Of a stretch of DNA of 64,000 bases, positions 42,319 to 49,971 are shown piece after piece. The notes beneath the pieces are model-generated. The model worked only from the letters and a program-made list of their open reading frames with translations. It was not told the DNA's origin and did no database searches. The stretch spans positions 1 through 64,000 of the forward strand of contig JAILDX010000036.1 in NCBI GenBank assembly GCA_024688685.1, written 5' to 3'. This stretch comes from Saccharofermentans sp. GTDB taxonomy: Bacteria > Bacillota > Clostridia > Saccharofermentanales > Saccharofermentanaceae. Numbering within the stretch: position 1 is the stretch's first letter; each line of letters starts with the position of its first letter. A program made the translations under genes and the position numbers.

Positions 42319-42344
42319 AGCGGTGCCTCTTCTGAGACACCGCT
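42319..42344. terminator. Hairpin between gph and ddh
   Basis: AGCGGTG-C-CTC pairs with GAG-A-CACCGCT. The T-run after it is poor, so it may only act as a 3' end stabiliser between the convergent genes. Confidence 0.5.
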
Positions 42345-42365
42345 GCTGATCTTCAATTAATCATA

Positions 42366-43352
42366 TTACAGTAAATGAGCTCTGATATCGTAATCGCTGA
42401 GATGTGACATAAGAGCAGGTGCAATATCAAATACTGTCTTGCAGCCGTAATCGCCCTTTGCATTGAGCCGGGCGATAGCTCTTGCGTAAGCGATGAGAAC
42501 ACTTCCCGTGAACTCAGGGTTGGAATCAAGCTTAAGGCTGTATTCGATGATGTGACGGTTGTCTCTGTCAAATCCTGTCGTTCCGCTCCTGAATACGAAA
42601 CCGCCGTGGTTCATGCCGGAGTGATCGCGGTTGAAGATCTCCTCGCTGATGAAATTAACTGTTGTGTCGTAGTCTGCAAAGTAGTTGGGCATTGTCTTGA
42701 TCTCGTTCTCGATATATGCGAGATCAGCATCTTCCTCGGCAACGACATAGCATACTCTCTTGTGCTTCTGACGTGTTGTGAGGGAAGGACCCTTTCCTGA
42801 TCTTACTGCTTCAAGTGCGCTGTCGATAGGTATTGTGTACTGTTTGCCGTTCTTTACTCCCTGGATACGTCTGATAGCATCAGAATGTCCCTGTGATACG
42901 CCGGGACCCCAGAAGGTGTAATCCTTACCATCAGGGAGTACGCAGTTCGCATAGAGTCTCTGGATAGAGAACATACCCGGATCCCAGCCTGCGGAAATGA
43001 GGGAAGTCTTGTTGTTTGCTTTGCATGCCGCATCAACATTATCGAAATGCTGGGGAATGTTTGCGTGTGTATCAAAACTGTCAATACAGTTAAACATAGC
43101 TGAATACTTGGGAGTCATCTCAGGAAGATCTGTTGCTGAACCTCCGCAGATAACGAGTACATCGATCTTGTCTTTGTATTGCTCAATGGAATCAACAGAG
43201 ACAACGGGGACACCTGTTGTATGTATCTTAACGCCTGAAGGATCCCGTCTTGTGAAAATGGCGACCAGCTTCATGTCCGGATTCTGTGTGATGGATGCTT
43301 CAACGCCTCTTGCCAGATTGCCATAACCTAAAATTCCAATTCTCGTAGTCAT
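42366..43352 (-). CDS. ddh: meso-Diaminopimelate D-dehydrogenase
   Basis: 328 residues. Converts tetrahydrodipicolinate directly into meso-diaminopimelate with NADPH and ammonia, giving lysine and the peptidoglycan cross-bridge. NADP-binding loop IGILGYGNLARGVE (5-18), then FTRRDPSG. Family-specific SFDTHANIPQHF, SAGWDPGMFS, FWGPGVSQGHSDAIRRI and TTGFDRDNRHIIEYSL segments are all present. GGAGGTC precedes the ATG. It indicates a meso-DAP-type cell wall made by the dehydrogenase route. Confidence 0.96.
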   Translation of the reverse strand: MTTRIGILGYGNLARGVEASITQNPDMKLVAIFTRRDPSGVKIHTTGVPVVSVDSIEQYKDKIDVLVICGGSATDLPEMTPKYSAMFNCIDSFDTHANIPQHFDNVDAACKANNKTSLISAGWDPGMFSIQRLYANCVLPDGKDYTFWGPGVSQGHSDAIRRIQGVKNGKQYTIPIDSALEAVRSGKGPSLTTRQKHKRVCYVVAEEDADLAYIENEIKTMPNYFADYDTTVNFISEEIFNRDHSGMNHGGFVFRSGTTGFDRDNRHIIEYSLKLDSNPEFTGSVLIAYARAIARLNAKGDYGCKTVFDIAPALMSHLSDYDIRAHLL

Positions 43353-43419
43353 ATATTGACCTCCTGATGTAATTCCACGAAGATTATAATATTTTTCTTT
43401 ACTTGGGTAAATAAAAAGT

Positions 43420-43462
43420 TATAATTATCGATTGTAAAGTAATTTGGAAAGAGGTTTACAAT
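43420..43462 (+). promoter_or_regulatory. bioY promoter with BirA-like operator
   Basis: ATTGTAAA (43431-43438) and TTTACAAT (43455-43462) are a perfect inverted repeat with a 16-bp spacer. This closely matches the BirA biotin-repressor site pattern (TTGTTAACC-N14/15-GGTTTACAA). It follows TATAAT (43420-43425) and overlaps the ribosome site and start codon of the biotin transporter gene, so biotin-loaded BirA should shut the gene off. Confidence 0.8.
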
Positions 43463-44033
43463 GAAAGAAAAGTCCTTCACAACTTACGATATGGTCCTGT
43501 CAGCGATAGGTGCGGCGCTGATCGCGGTGAGTGCTTTTGTTTCGATTACCGTGATGGCTGTTCCGTTTACGCTTCAGACTCTCGCAATATTTGCTGTATT
43601 GATGAGTACCGGAGGGAAGAGGGGGACTGTATCCATACTGTGTTATCTGCTTCTCGGGGTCGTCGGGGTACCTGTCTTTTCGGGCTTCAAAGGCGGGATC
43701 TCAGTCCTTCTCGGACCGACCGGCGGATTCCTTGCGGGATTCATTTTTCTGGGACTGGTTTACTGGGCTCTGAATGATCTTGTGTTAAAGGCAGATGCGC
43801 ATAAGACTCCTGTCAGGATCGGCCTAAAGATCGCGGAGGCGGTGATCGCTGAGATCGTTATGTATGCGTTCGGTGTGGTATGGTTTATGACAGTATATGC
43901 TGCTCAGACAGGTCCTGTCGGCATCGGAACAGCGCTTTCGTGGTGCGTGATACCTTTTATTCTTCCGGATATCATCAAGATCCTTGCGGCAGCGGCTGTA
44001 AGCGAGGCAGCCCGTAAGGTGATTAAAAAATGA
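43461..44033 (+). CDS. bioY: Biotin transporter substrate-binding subunit BioY
   Basis: 190 residues with six hydrophobic helices. FTTYDMVLSAIGAALIAVSAFVSI, VPFTLQTLAIFAVLMSTGGKRGTVS and LLGPTGGFLAGFIFLG are the conserved BioY segments. It binds biotin as the S component of an ECF transporter and uses a shared energising module encoded elsewhere. AAAGAGG precedes the ATG. The operator at 43431-43462 overlaps the start. Confidence 0.95.
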   Translation: MKEKSFTTYDMVLSAIGAALIAVSAFVSITVMAVPFTLQTLAIFAVLMSTGGKRGTVSILCYLLLGVVGVPVFSGFKGGISVLLGPTGGFLAGFIFLGLVYWALNDLVLKADAHKTPVRIGLKIAEAVIAEIVMYAFGVVWFMTVYAAQTGPVGIGTALSWCVIPFILPDIIKILAAAAVSEAARKVIKK

Positions 44034-44066
44034 TAAAAACGGACTGTTAGTATATAATTATGGTTG

Positions 44067-46073
44067 ATGGAATTAGATCTGACAAAGATTAAGTCTATAT
44101 TCAGATTTGAACGCAGAGATATCATAAGGATCTCTGTGTGTCTTGTGCTCACTATTACAGAATGCATCCTGATATCACGTTATACAGAGGCTATGGCCGG
44201 TATCATCATGTTTTTCCTGCTCACTATACCGACTATAACAGTGAAGGGGAAGTTCAGGTTTATCCTTGATATCATTTTCCCGTTCTACACGGCGATGTTC
44301 GTCATGTACTATTTCCAGCTCGGTATGCTCTACGCACACCCGATGACTGATGCGCTGTTCTCCTTCTGGGGATATCTGCTGCTGCAGGAGAGAGTGTTCT
44401 ATGAGGCTGTATTTGCTGTTGCTCTGTATTTCATTTTCAGGCTCTTTATGATGTCTCCGAAGGTAGCGGCAATCGTTACGCCGGTACCGTTCCTTATTCT
44501 GGCGCTGATCAATTATTATGTCTATCAGTTTAGGGGACATGAGCTTGTTTTCTATGATTTTGTATCTTATAAGACGGCTGCGAATGTTATGGGTAACTAT
44601 GATTATCCGCTCTTTGTTCCGATCGTCTGCATGATAATCCCGTATGCGCTTTTCATTATGTTCTTTGTTCACCTCAAGGTTGAGAAGAGTGTGATCCACG
44701 TTGCCATTCGTGAAGGCGTATTTGCTGTATTAAGTGTCATATCTGTCTTCCTTAGTATTGTAAGCGTTAACTCATGGTTTGCTGAAGGTTATCACACATT
44801 CAGGGAGTGGGGCGACATGATGAGCGTCCTGAACGGTTACTATATGTCTTTTGCGGAATCGATAAAAGCGGTGATGATATCGCCTCCATCCGGATACTCT
44901 GCAGAGGCTGCGGACAGGGCACTTGCCGACGGCGGTTATGCTGCGTTGGAAGAATTATCTGACGACGGTGATACAGCCAATATCATCGTTATCATGAACG
45001 AATCCTATTCAGACCTGCTTCTTTATGAAGACATAACAGGTCCTGTCACAAACCCTGATCCTTACTGGGACAGTCTGACGGAGAATACAGTTCACGGACT
45101 TGCGATGTCTTCCGTCTTTGGCGGCAATACTGCGAATACCGAGTTTGAGTTCCTGACGAGTCTCTCGATGGCAAATCTTCCTTCCAGCTCGATCGCTTAT
45201 CATTCCTTCATCAAGGATAATATGTATTCCATTGTACGGGCGCTGGAGGATAAGGGATATGATTCCTATGTAATGCATCCTTATTTTTCGTCAGGCTGGA
45301 ACAGAACTACAGTATATCCGCTTCTCGGATTTGACCATATGCTGTTTATCAATGATTTCCAGTTTACAGATGCTGACTACGTCTGTGAGAAGATCACTGA
45401 CGAGTGTGCATATCGAAACATGCTCCGGGTCCTTGACGAACACGACGCCGGCAGTTCCAACAAAACATTTACATACCTGATAACGATGCAGAATCATGGC
45501 GGTTATGATTATGACGATTTCACGCCTGATACTTATACGACAGTCTTTAATGACTATTACAACAAGTGCTACAACACCTTTATGACACTAGTTAACAAAA
45601 GCGACAGCGCGCTGGAGATGCTGCTTGATGAACTTAGTCAGAGAGACGGGAAATATGTTGTCCTTGTCTTTGGTGACCATCAGCCCGAACTCAATCTCGC
45701 TTCCGCTGACGACTTCATGGCAGGGGGAAGAGCGTGGGTAGTACCCTATATCCTGTGGACCAATTTCGATATGAGTGATGAGATGAAGAGTGAACTTTCA
45801 ACGGATCTGACTGTGACGAGCATCAATTATCTGGCTCTCGATGTCCTAAAGGCTGCGGGATTCGGTTTTAATTCTTATTACAGAATTATCGACAGCACAA
45901 GGCAGGATGTTCCGTCGATCAACAGCGCCGGTTTCTTTACGGGTGATGCAGCCGTCCATCTGAACACTGAAGGTGAGGATATTCCATCACTTATGCTATA
46001 TAGATACCTTCAGTACAGCATTTTATTTGACGGTAACAACAATTCAATATTCAGGGATTATGTGTATAATTAA
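44067..46073 (+). CDS. LtaS-like sulfatase-fold membrane enzyme (first of a tandem pair)
   Basis: 668 residues from the ATG at 44067 (TTG one codon before is possible). Six or so N-terminal membrane helices (about 20-265), then an extracellular alkaline-phosphatase/sulfatase domain. NIIVIMNESYSDL is the metal-binding start, and GGNTANTEFE has Thr355 in the place of the LtaS nucleophile. YFSSGWNRTTVYPLLGF and FGDHQPEL follow as in glycerol-phosphate transferases. It likely polymerises lipoteichoic acid or decorates glycans with glycerol phosphate. TATAAT (44053-44058) ends eight bases before the ATG and no ribosome site is seen, so a leaderless start is possible. A paralogue follows 29 bp downstream. 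Confidence 0.9.
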   Translation: MELDLTKIKSIFRFERRDIIRISVCLVLTITECILISRYTEAMAGIIMFFLLTIPTITVKGKFRFILDIIFPFYTAMFVMYYFQLGMLYAHPMTDALFSFWGYLLLQERVFYEAVFAVALYFIFRLFMMSPKVAAIVTPVPFLILALINYYVYQFRGHELVFYDFVSYKTAANVMGNYDYPLFVPIVCMIIPYALFIMFFVHLKVEKSVIHVAIREGVFAVLSVISVFLSIVSVNSWFAEGYHTFREWGDMMSVLNGYYMSFAESIKAVMISPPSGYSAEAADRALADGGYAALEELSDDGDTANIIVIMNESYSDLLLYEDITGPVTNPDPYWDSLTENTVHGLAMSSVFGGNTANTEFEFLTSLSMANLPSSSIAYHSFIKDNMYSIVRALEDKGYDSYVMHPYFSSGWNRTTVYPLLGFDHMLFINDFQFTDADYVCEKITDECAYRNMLRVLDEHDAGSSNKTFTYLITMQNHGGYDYDDFTPDTYTTVFNDYYNKCYNTFMTLVNKSDSALEMLLDELSQRDGKYVVLVFGDHQPELNLASADDFMAGGRAWVVPYILWTNFDMSDEMKSELSTDLTVTSINYLALDVLKAAGFGFNSYYRIIDSTRQDVPSINSAGFFTGDAAVHLNTEGEDIPSLMLYRYLQYSILFDGNNNSIFRDYVYN

Positions 46074-46102
46074 CAAAGATTTTGATTACGAGGTAAATAA
46101 AA

Positions 46103-48145
46103 ATGCAGTTTAGGATCAAACCTACAGTTAAGGACATACCGAGATTAGTTGCAGCATTTATTCTGGCTCTGGTGCCTTTTATCTTCTCGATAACCAGGCT
46201 TTATGATGCTGTATTCTGGTATGTCGGCCTTTTCCTGTTATGTTTTCTGACAATAAGCGGAAGGGAAGACGGCAAATACAAGTGGTCATGGCTCGCTATG
46301 GATGTAATACTTCCTTTAATTTCATCAGGATTTGCGATCTACTTTATGCAGTATATTAACCTTGTTGATCACGGAAAGATATCAACGGTTGATACAAGAT
46401 CCCTCTATGTTGTTATGTATCTTAACGAGCACTTCAGATGGGTCATAGAGTTCTCGATCATCTTCGGCGTATACTTCTTCCTGAGGATGTGCATGGTACC
46501 GAGAAAGTTTGCAGCGGCATTTACACCGCTTCCGTTCCTTCTTGTAGGACTCATCGACTACTATACTTATATTTCCAGAGGACACGAAGTGCTTGCAAGT
46601 GATCTGTACTCTATCACTACGGCACTCAACGTTTCTGACAATTTCCATTTCCCGGTGCTCTACCCGATCATCTTCGTCGGAATGCCTTATGCACTGTATT
46701 TTATCGCATGCATGCGCATCAAGAATGAACCCAGGCTCATGCCCTGGTTTGCGAAGATCGCGATATCACTTGTTCTCTGCATTGCATGTGAGACAGGATT
46801 TGTACTCATGCTCGATAAGTGGAGTGCAACAAATACTCCTCAAGGCTGGATGGATAAGGGTTCCATCTATAACGGACTCCTTCTGAACATCGCTTTGTCA
46901 GCTCACGCTCTTCATCAGAAAGCTCCTGAAGGCTACACAGGTACATATGTTGATAGCACTGTAAGAGAGCTTGGCATCGATCCTTCAGATCCCGGCAAGA
47001 TAAATGATGATTCTGCGAATGTCATCGTAATCCTGAGTGAGTCATACATGCAGCTCAAGGATTATCTTCCCATGATGGGAGTGTTCGAAGATCCGACACC
47101 TTACTGGAACGGACTGAAGGAGAATACGATCCACGGATATGCAACATCTTCAGTTTACGGCGGTAATACTCCTAACTCTGAGTTTGAGGTGCTGACAGGT
47201 ATTACAACAGCGTTCCTTCCCACAGGTTCCATACCTTATACGATGTTTATCGATGATGATACATATTCCATCGCGTGGGCTCTCGACAACCTCGGATACG
47301 AGTCTACTGCAATGCACTGCTATATGGCTTCCGGATGGCAGAGAACCAAGGTGTACCCGCTCCTCGGTTTCGATAAGTATATGTTCATTGATGATTTCCA
47401 GTATGACGAATCAGATCTTGTAAGAGAGTATGTTTCAGACCAGGCTGCTTATGAGAATCTCGTAAGAGTACTTGATGAGGCAGGGGATAAGAAGACTTTC
47501 ACATTCCTTATCACGATGCAGAATCACGGCGGATATCAGGATTCCTTTGATAATTTCCCTGTAACCGAGTATGTAAAGAGAAGCTATGCGGGAGATACAT
47601 TCCAGGTCAATACATTTATTGGACTCCTCAAGAAATCTGACCTTGCTCTTGAGTGGCTCATTGATACACTCAGCCAGAAGGATGAGAAGTACTGCGTCCT
47701 TATCTTCGGTGACCATCAGCCTTCTCTTGCAGGTTTTACAAATAACATGGCACCCGGAAAGAACTCAAGCTGGGTAGTGCCCTATCTGATCTGGACAAAC
47801 TACGATATGGATCAGGATCTCTACACACGCTGCAACGCGAATAAGGATCTGACATCACTTAACTACCTGATGCTCGATGTCCTGAGTGCTGCTAATATCG
47901 ACTATCCTGCATATTACCAGCTCCTCGCAGCTACAAGAGAGGATATCCCTTGTATCAATGCAACAGGATTCTATTCACCCACGCTCCAGAAGTTTCAGTA
48001 TAATGAAGGTGCGACGGAAGCTTCTGATGTCACGGCACTGAACAGGATCCACATGCTCCAGTATGCTCTGATGTTTGACAGCAATAACGGTGAGTTTGAG
48101 ACGATCCTTCATAACGAGATAGACAGCGTAAAGAACAACAGATAA
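46103..48145 (+). CDS. LtaS-like sulfatase-fold membrane enzyme (second of a tandem pair)
   Basis: 680 residues, same design as its neighbour: N-terminal membrane helices, then NVIVILSESYMQL, GGNTPNSEFE with Thr356 as likely nucleophile, CYMASGWQRTKVYPLLGF, TMQNHGGY and FGDHQPSL. The two share most motif residues but differ widely elsewhere, so the duplication is old. Two enzymes may split priming and polymerising roles, as known for LtaP/LtaS in Listeria; which is which cannot be told. GAGG lies in the short gap upstream. The kinase gene follows 15 bp later. Confidence 0.9.
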   Translation: MQFRIKPTVKDIPRLVAAFILALVPFIFSITRLYDAVFWYVGLFLLCFLTISGREDGKYKWSWLAMDVILPLISSGFAIYFMQYINLVDHGKISTVDTRSLYVVMYLNEHFRWVIEFSIIFGVYFFLRMCMVPRKFAAAFTPLPFLLVGLIDYYTYISRGHEVLASDLYSITTALNVSDNFHFPVLYPIIFVGMPYALYFIACMRIKNEPRLMPWFAKIAISLVLCIACETGFVLMLDKWSATNTPQGWMDKGSIYNGLLLNIALSAHALHQKAPEGYTGTYVDSTVRELGIDPSDPGKINDDSANVIVILSESYMQLKDYLPMMGVFEDPTPYWNGLKENTIHGYATSSVYGGNTPNSEFEVLTGITTAFLPTGSIPYTMFIDDDTYSIAWALDNLGYESTAMHCYMASGWQRTKVYPLLGFDKYMFIDDFQYDESDLVREYVSDQAAYENLVRVLDEAGDKKTFTFLITMQNHGGYQDSFDNFPVTEYVKRSYAGDTFQVNTFIGLLKKSDLALEWLIDTLSQKDEKYCVLIFGDHQPSLAGFTNNMAPGKNSSWVVPYLIWTNYDMDQDLYTRCNANKDLTSLNYLMLDVLSAANIDYPAYYQLLAATREDIPCINATGFYSPTLQKFQYNEGATEASDVTALNRIHMLQYALMFDSNNGEFETILHNEIDSVKNNR

Positions 48146-48160
48146 AGGAGGAATTCCTAT

Positions 48161-48769
48161 ATGGCAACGAAGATCATTACTATCAGCAGACAATTCGGAA
48201 GCGGCGGAAGAACGATCGGCAAGAGAGTCGCTGAAGAACTTGGATTTGATTACTATGACAGTGAGATAATCGATCATGTTGCCGGTGAGACCGGGTTCTC
48301 ACGTGATTATGTTGCGGCAAACAGTGAGTATGCTCCCGGAAAGTCTGTATTTTCCTACAGCTTTGAGGCTGCTTCCGCTCCGGGCGTAATGAACGGCATG
48401 ACTACGGCTGATTATCTGTATTCGGTACAGCGCAAGGTTATCCTCGATATTGCGAACAAGAACAAGCCCTGTGTTATAGTCGGACGCTGTGCTGACCATA
48501 TCCTCCGCGAGTTTGACGGCGTGCTTAATGTTTTCGTGTATGCGGATATTGAATGGCGTGCAAAGCGTGTTGTTGAGGTCTATGGTGAGAGCGATGTCAA
48601 GCCTCTGAAGAGAGTTTCCGATAAGGATAAGAAGCGCGCGGCAAACTATAAGCACTTTACTGACTGCGAATGGGGCAGAGCTGATAATTATGATCTATGC
48701 CTTAACAGCGGCTTTATCGGTATCGATAAGTGTGTGGATATAATCAAGGAAGTTTCCGCATTGAAGTAA
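48161..48769 (+). CDS. Cytidylate-kinase-like P-loop protein
   Basis: 202 residues. ISRQFGSGGRTIGKRVAEELGF (8-29) is the P-loop of the Cytidylate_kin2 family, with YYDSEII and VIVGRCADHIL motifs after it. AAAGGAGG lies ten bases before the ATG. These proteins are common in Clostridia and differ from the canonical Cmk; the phosphate acceptor is not established. It may be co-transcribed with the LtaS-like pair. Confidence 0.85.
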   Translation: MATKIITISRQFGSGGRTIGKRVAEELGFDYYDSEIIDHVAGETGFSRDYVAANSEYAPGKSVFSYSFEAASAPGVMNGMTTADYLYSVQRKVILDIANKNKPCVIVGRCADHILREFDGVLNVFVYADIEWRAKRVVEVYGESDVKPLKRVSDKDKKRAANYKHFTDCEWGRADNYDLCLNSGFIGIDKCVDIIKEVSALK

Positions 48770-48798
48770 ATAATTGCATTCCGAGTGAGGTTTTATCT

Positions 48799-49452
48799 AT
48801 GGAAGTTGATTATAAAGAGAGAGTTATCAAGGATTCCTCCGGTTTTGTGCTCCTTTCTGATTATGTGCCGGGAATGATCCAGGAAATCAGATATTTTTCC
48901 ACATATAATTTCATCGGTGACCGCATTAACGGTTATGAAGAACCTTGTGCGATCGCAACTTTAGAGGCTGCAAGAGCGCTTAATAGGGCAAGCTGCGAGC
49001 TCAATGTCTTGGGTTACCGTCTTAAGGTCTTTGATGCGTACAGACCGGTAACTGCTGTCAGGCATTTCGTGATGTGGGGTTTGGAGGATCTTGATCTCAG
49101 GATGAAGCCGTTCTTCTATCCGGATCTTGAGAAGGAAAATCTGTTCAATCTCGGATATATTGCTTCCCAGTCATCGCACAGCAGGGGAAGCACGATAGAT
49201 CTTACTCTGTTCGACATGAAGACAGGCAAGGAAGTCGATATGGGAAGTCCTTTCGACTTTTTCGGTGAGATTTCACACCCGGATTATAAGGATATAACGA
49301 GGGAGCAGTATGATAACCGCATGCTGCTCCAGCGCGTAATGGTAAGGGCGGGATTTGTTCCGATAGACTGTGAATGGTGGCATTTTACCCTTAAGGATGA
49401 ACCATATCCGGATATTTATTTCGATTTCCCGGTATCTTCAAAGGTAATCTGA
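48799..49452 (+). CDS. D-Ala-D-Ala dipeptidase (VanX/DdpX type)
   Basis: 217 residues from the ATG at 48799 after GAGG. The active-site residues are all present at a constant offset of +11 from VanX: Arg82 (DAYRP), His127 (SSHSRG), Asp134 (IDLTLFD), Glu192 and His195 (EWWH). It cuts D-Ala-D-Ala with zinc. No signal peptide is seen, so it acts inside the cell, either recycling peptidoglycan dipeptide or contributing to glycopeptide tolerance. No vanH or vanA genes are near, so a full vancomycin-resistance cluster is not supported. Confidence 0.92.
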   Translation: MEVDYKERVIKDSSGFVLLSDYVPGMIQEIRYFSTYNFIGDRINGYEEPCAIATLEAARALNRASCELNVLGYRLKVFDAYRPVTAVRHFVMWGLEDLDLRMKPFFYPDLEKENLFNLGYIASQSSHSRGSTIDLTLFDMKTGKEVDMGSPFDFFGEISHPDYKDITREQYDNRMLLQRVMVRAGFVPIDCEWWHFTLKDEPYPDIYFDFPVSSKVI

Positions 49453-49459
49453 TCATCTA

Positions 49460-49468
49460 TGGTATAAT
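49460..49468 (+). promoter_or_regulatory. Extended -10 promoter of the NHLM export cassette
   Basis: TGGTATAAT matches TGnTATAAT and lies 29 bp before the ATG at 49497, which has CAGGAAG upstream. Confidence 0.55.
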
Positions 49469-49496
49469 TGATATATTAAAATCAGGAAGTGCATTT

Positions 49497-49961
49497 ATGG
49501 AAAAGAATTTATTCAGGCAAGAGACACTTGATCACATTTCCTCTCCGGAAGAATTGCATGACTATATGAAGGTAACCAGTCCCAGGCTTTGGATGATACT
49601 GGCTGCGGTAGTTGCTCTCCTGGTTGGATTTATCGTATATGCTTCAGTTGCTACACTTGAGAATAAGCTTGATGTTAAGGCAGAAGTTTATGTATATACC
49701 GATCCTGAGACAGGGGAGAGGTTCGTTGATGATTTTATGGTTATTATACCGGATGAGAAGAAGGATCTTGTTCAGCGTGAGATGGTTGTAAGGTTTGCCG
49801 GTTATGAGGGAAAGATCGAATACATCATCCAGAATAAAGAAGCGACAGAAGCTCATGTATCATTTGAACAGCCTATAGATGCTACCAATATTGCAGAGGA
49901 CACATATGACGCTGAAGTTGTCCTTGAACAGGTTTCTCCTATAAAGTTCCTTATCAATTAA
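49497..49961 (+). CDS. Short HlyD-like adaptor of an NHLM peptide export system
   Basis: 154 residues. The N-terminus FRQETLDHISSPEELHDYMKVTSPRLWMILAA (about 6-37) is the hallmark of NHLM-type HlyD adaptors, followed by one membrane helix (to about 55). The outer part is only about 95 residues and lacks the coiled-coil and lipoyl hairpins seen in full-length adaptors (about 300). It is thus a minimal or shortened version. It starts the cassette, 10 bp before the peptidase-exporter gene, and presumably links the two exporters at the membrane. Confidence 0.75.
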   Translation: MEKNLFRQETLDHISSPEELHDYMKVTSPRLWMILAAVVALLVGFIVYASVATLENKLDVKAEVYVYTDPETGERFVDDFMVIIPDEKKDLVQREMVVRFAGYEGKIEYIIQNKEATEAHVSFEQPIDATNIAEDTYDAEVVLEQVSPIKFLIN

Positions 49962-49971
49962 TGGTGTAATA

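Noticed and set aside
48730..49452. Longer start for the VanX-type gene at 48730
   Set aside because: It would overlap the kinase gene by 40 bp. The ATG at 48799 has GAGG upstream and gives the constant +11 offset to VanX active-site residues.
48799..49452. Vancomycin-resistance cluster
   Set aside because: Only the dipeptidase is present. There is no vanH, vanA/B ligase or two-component system nearby, so it is treated as a peptidoglycan dipeptidase.
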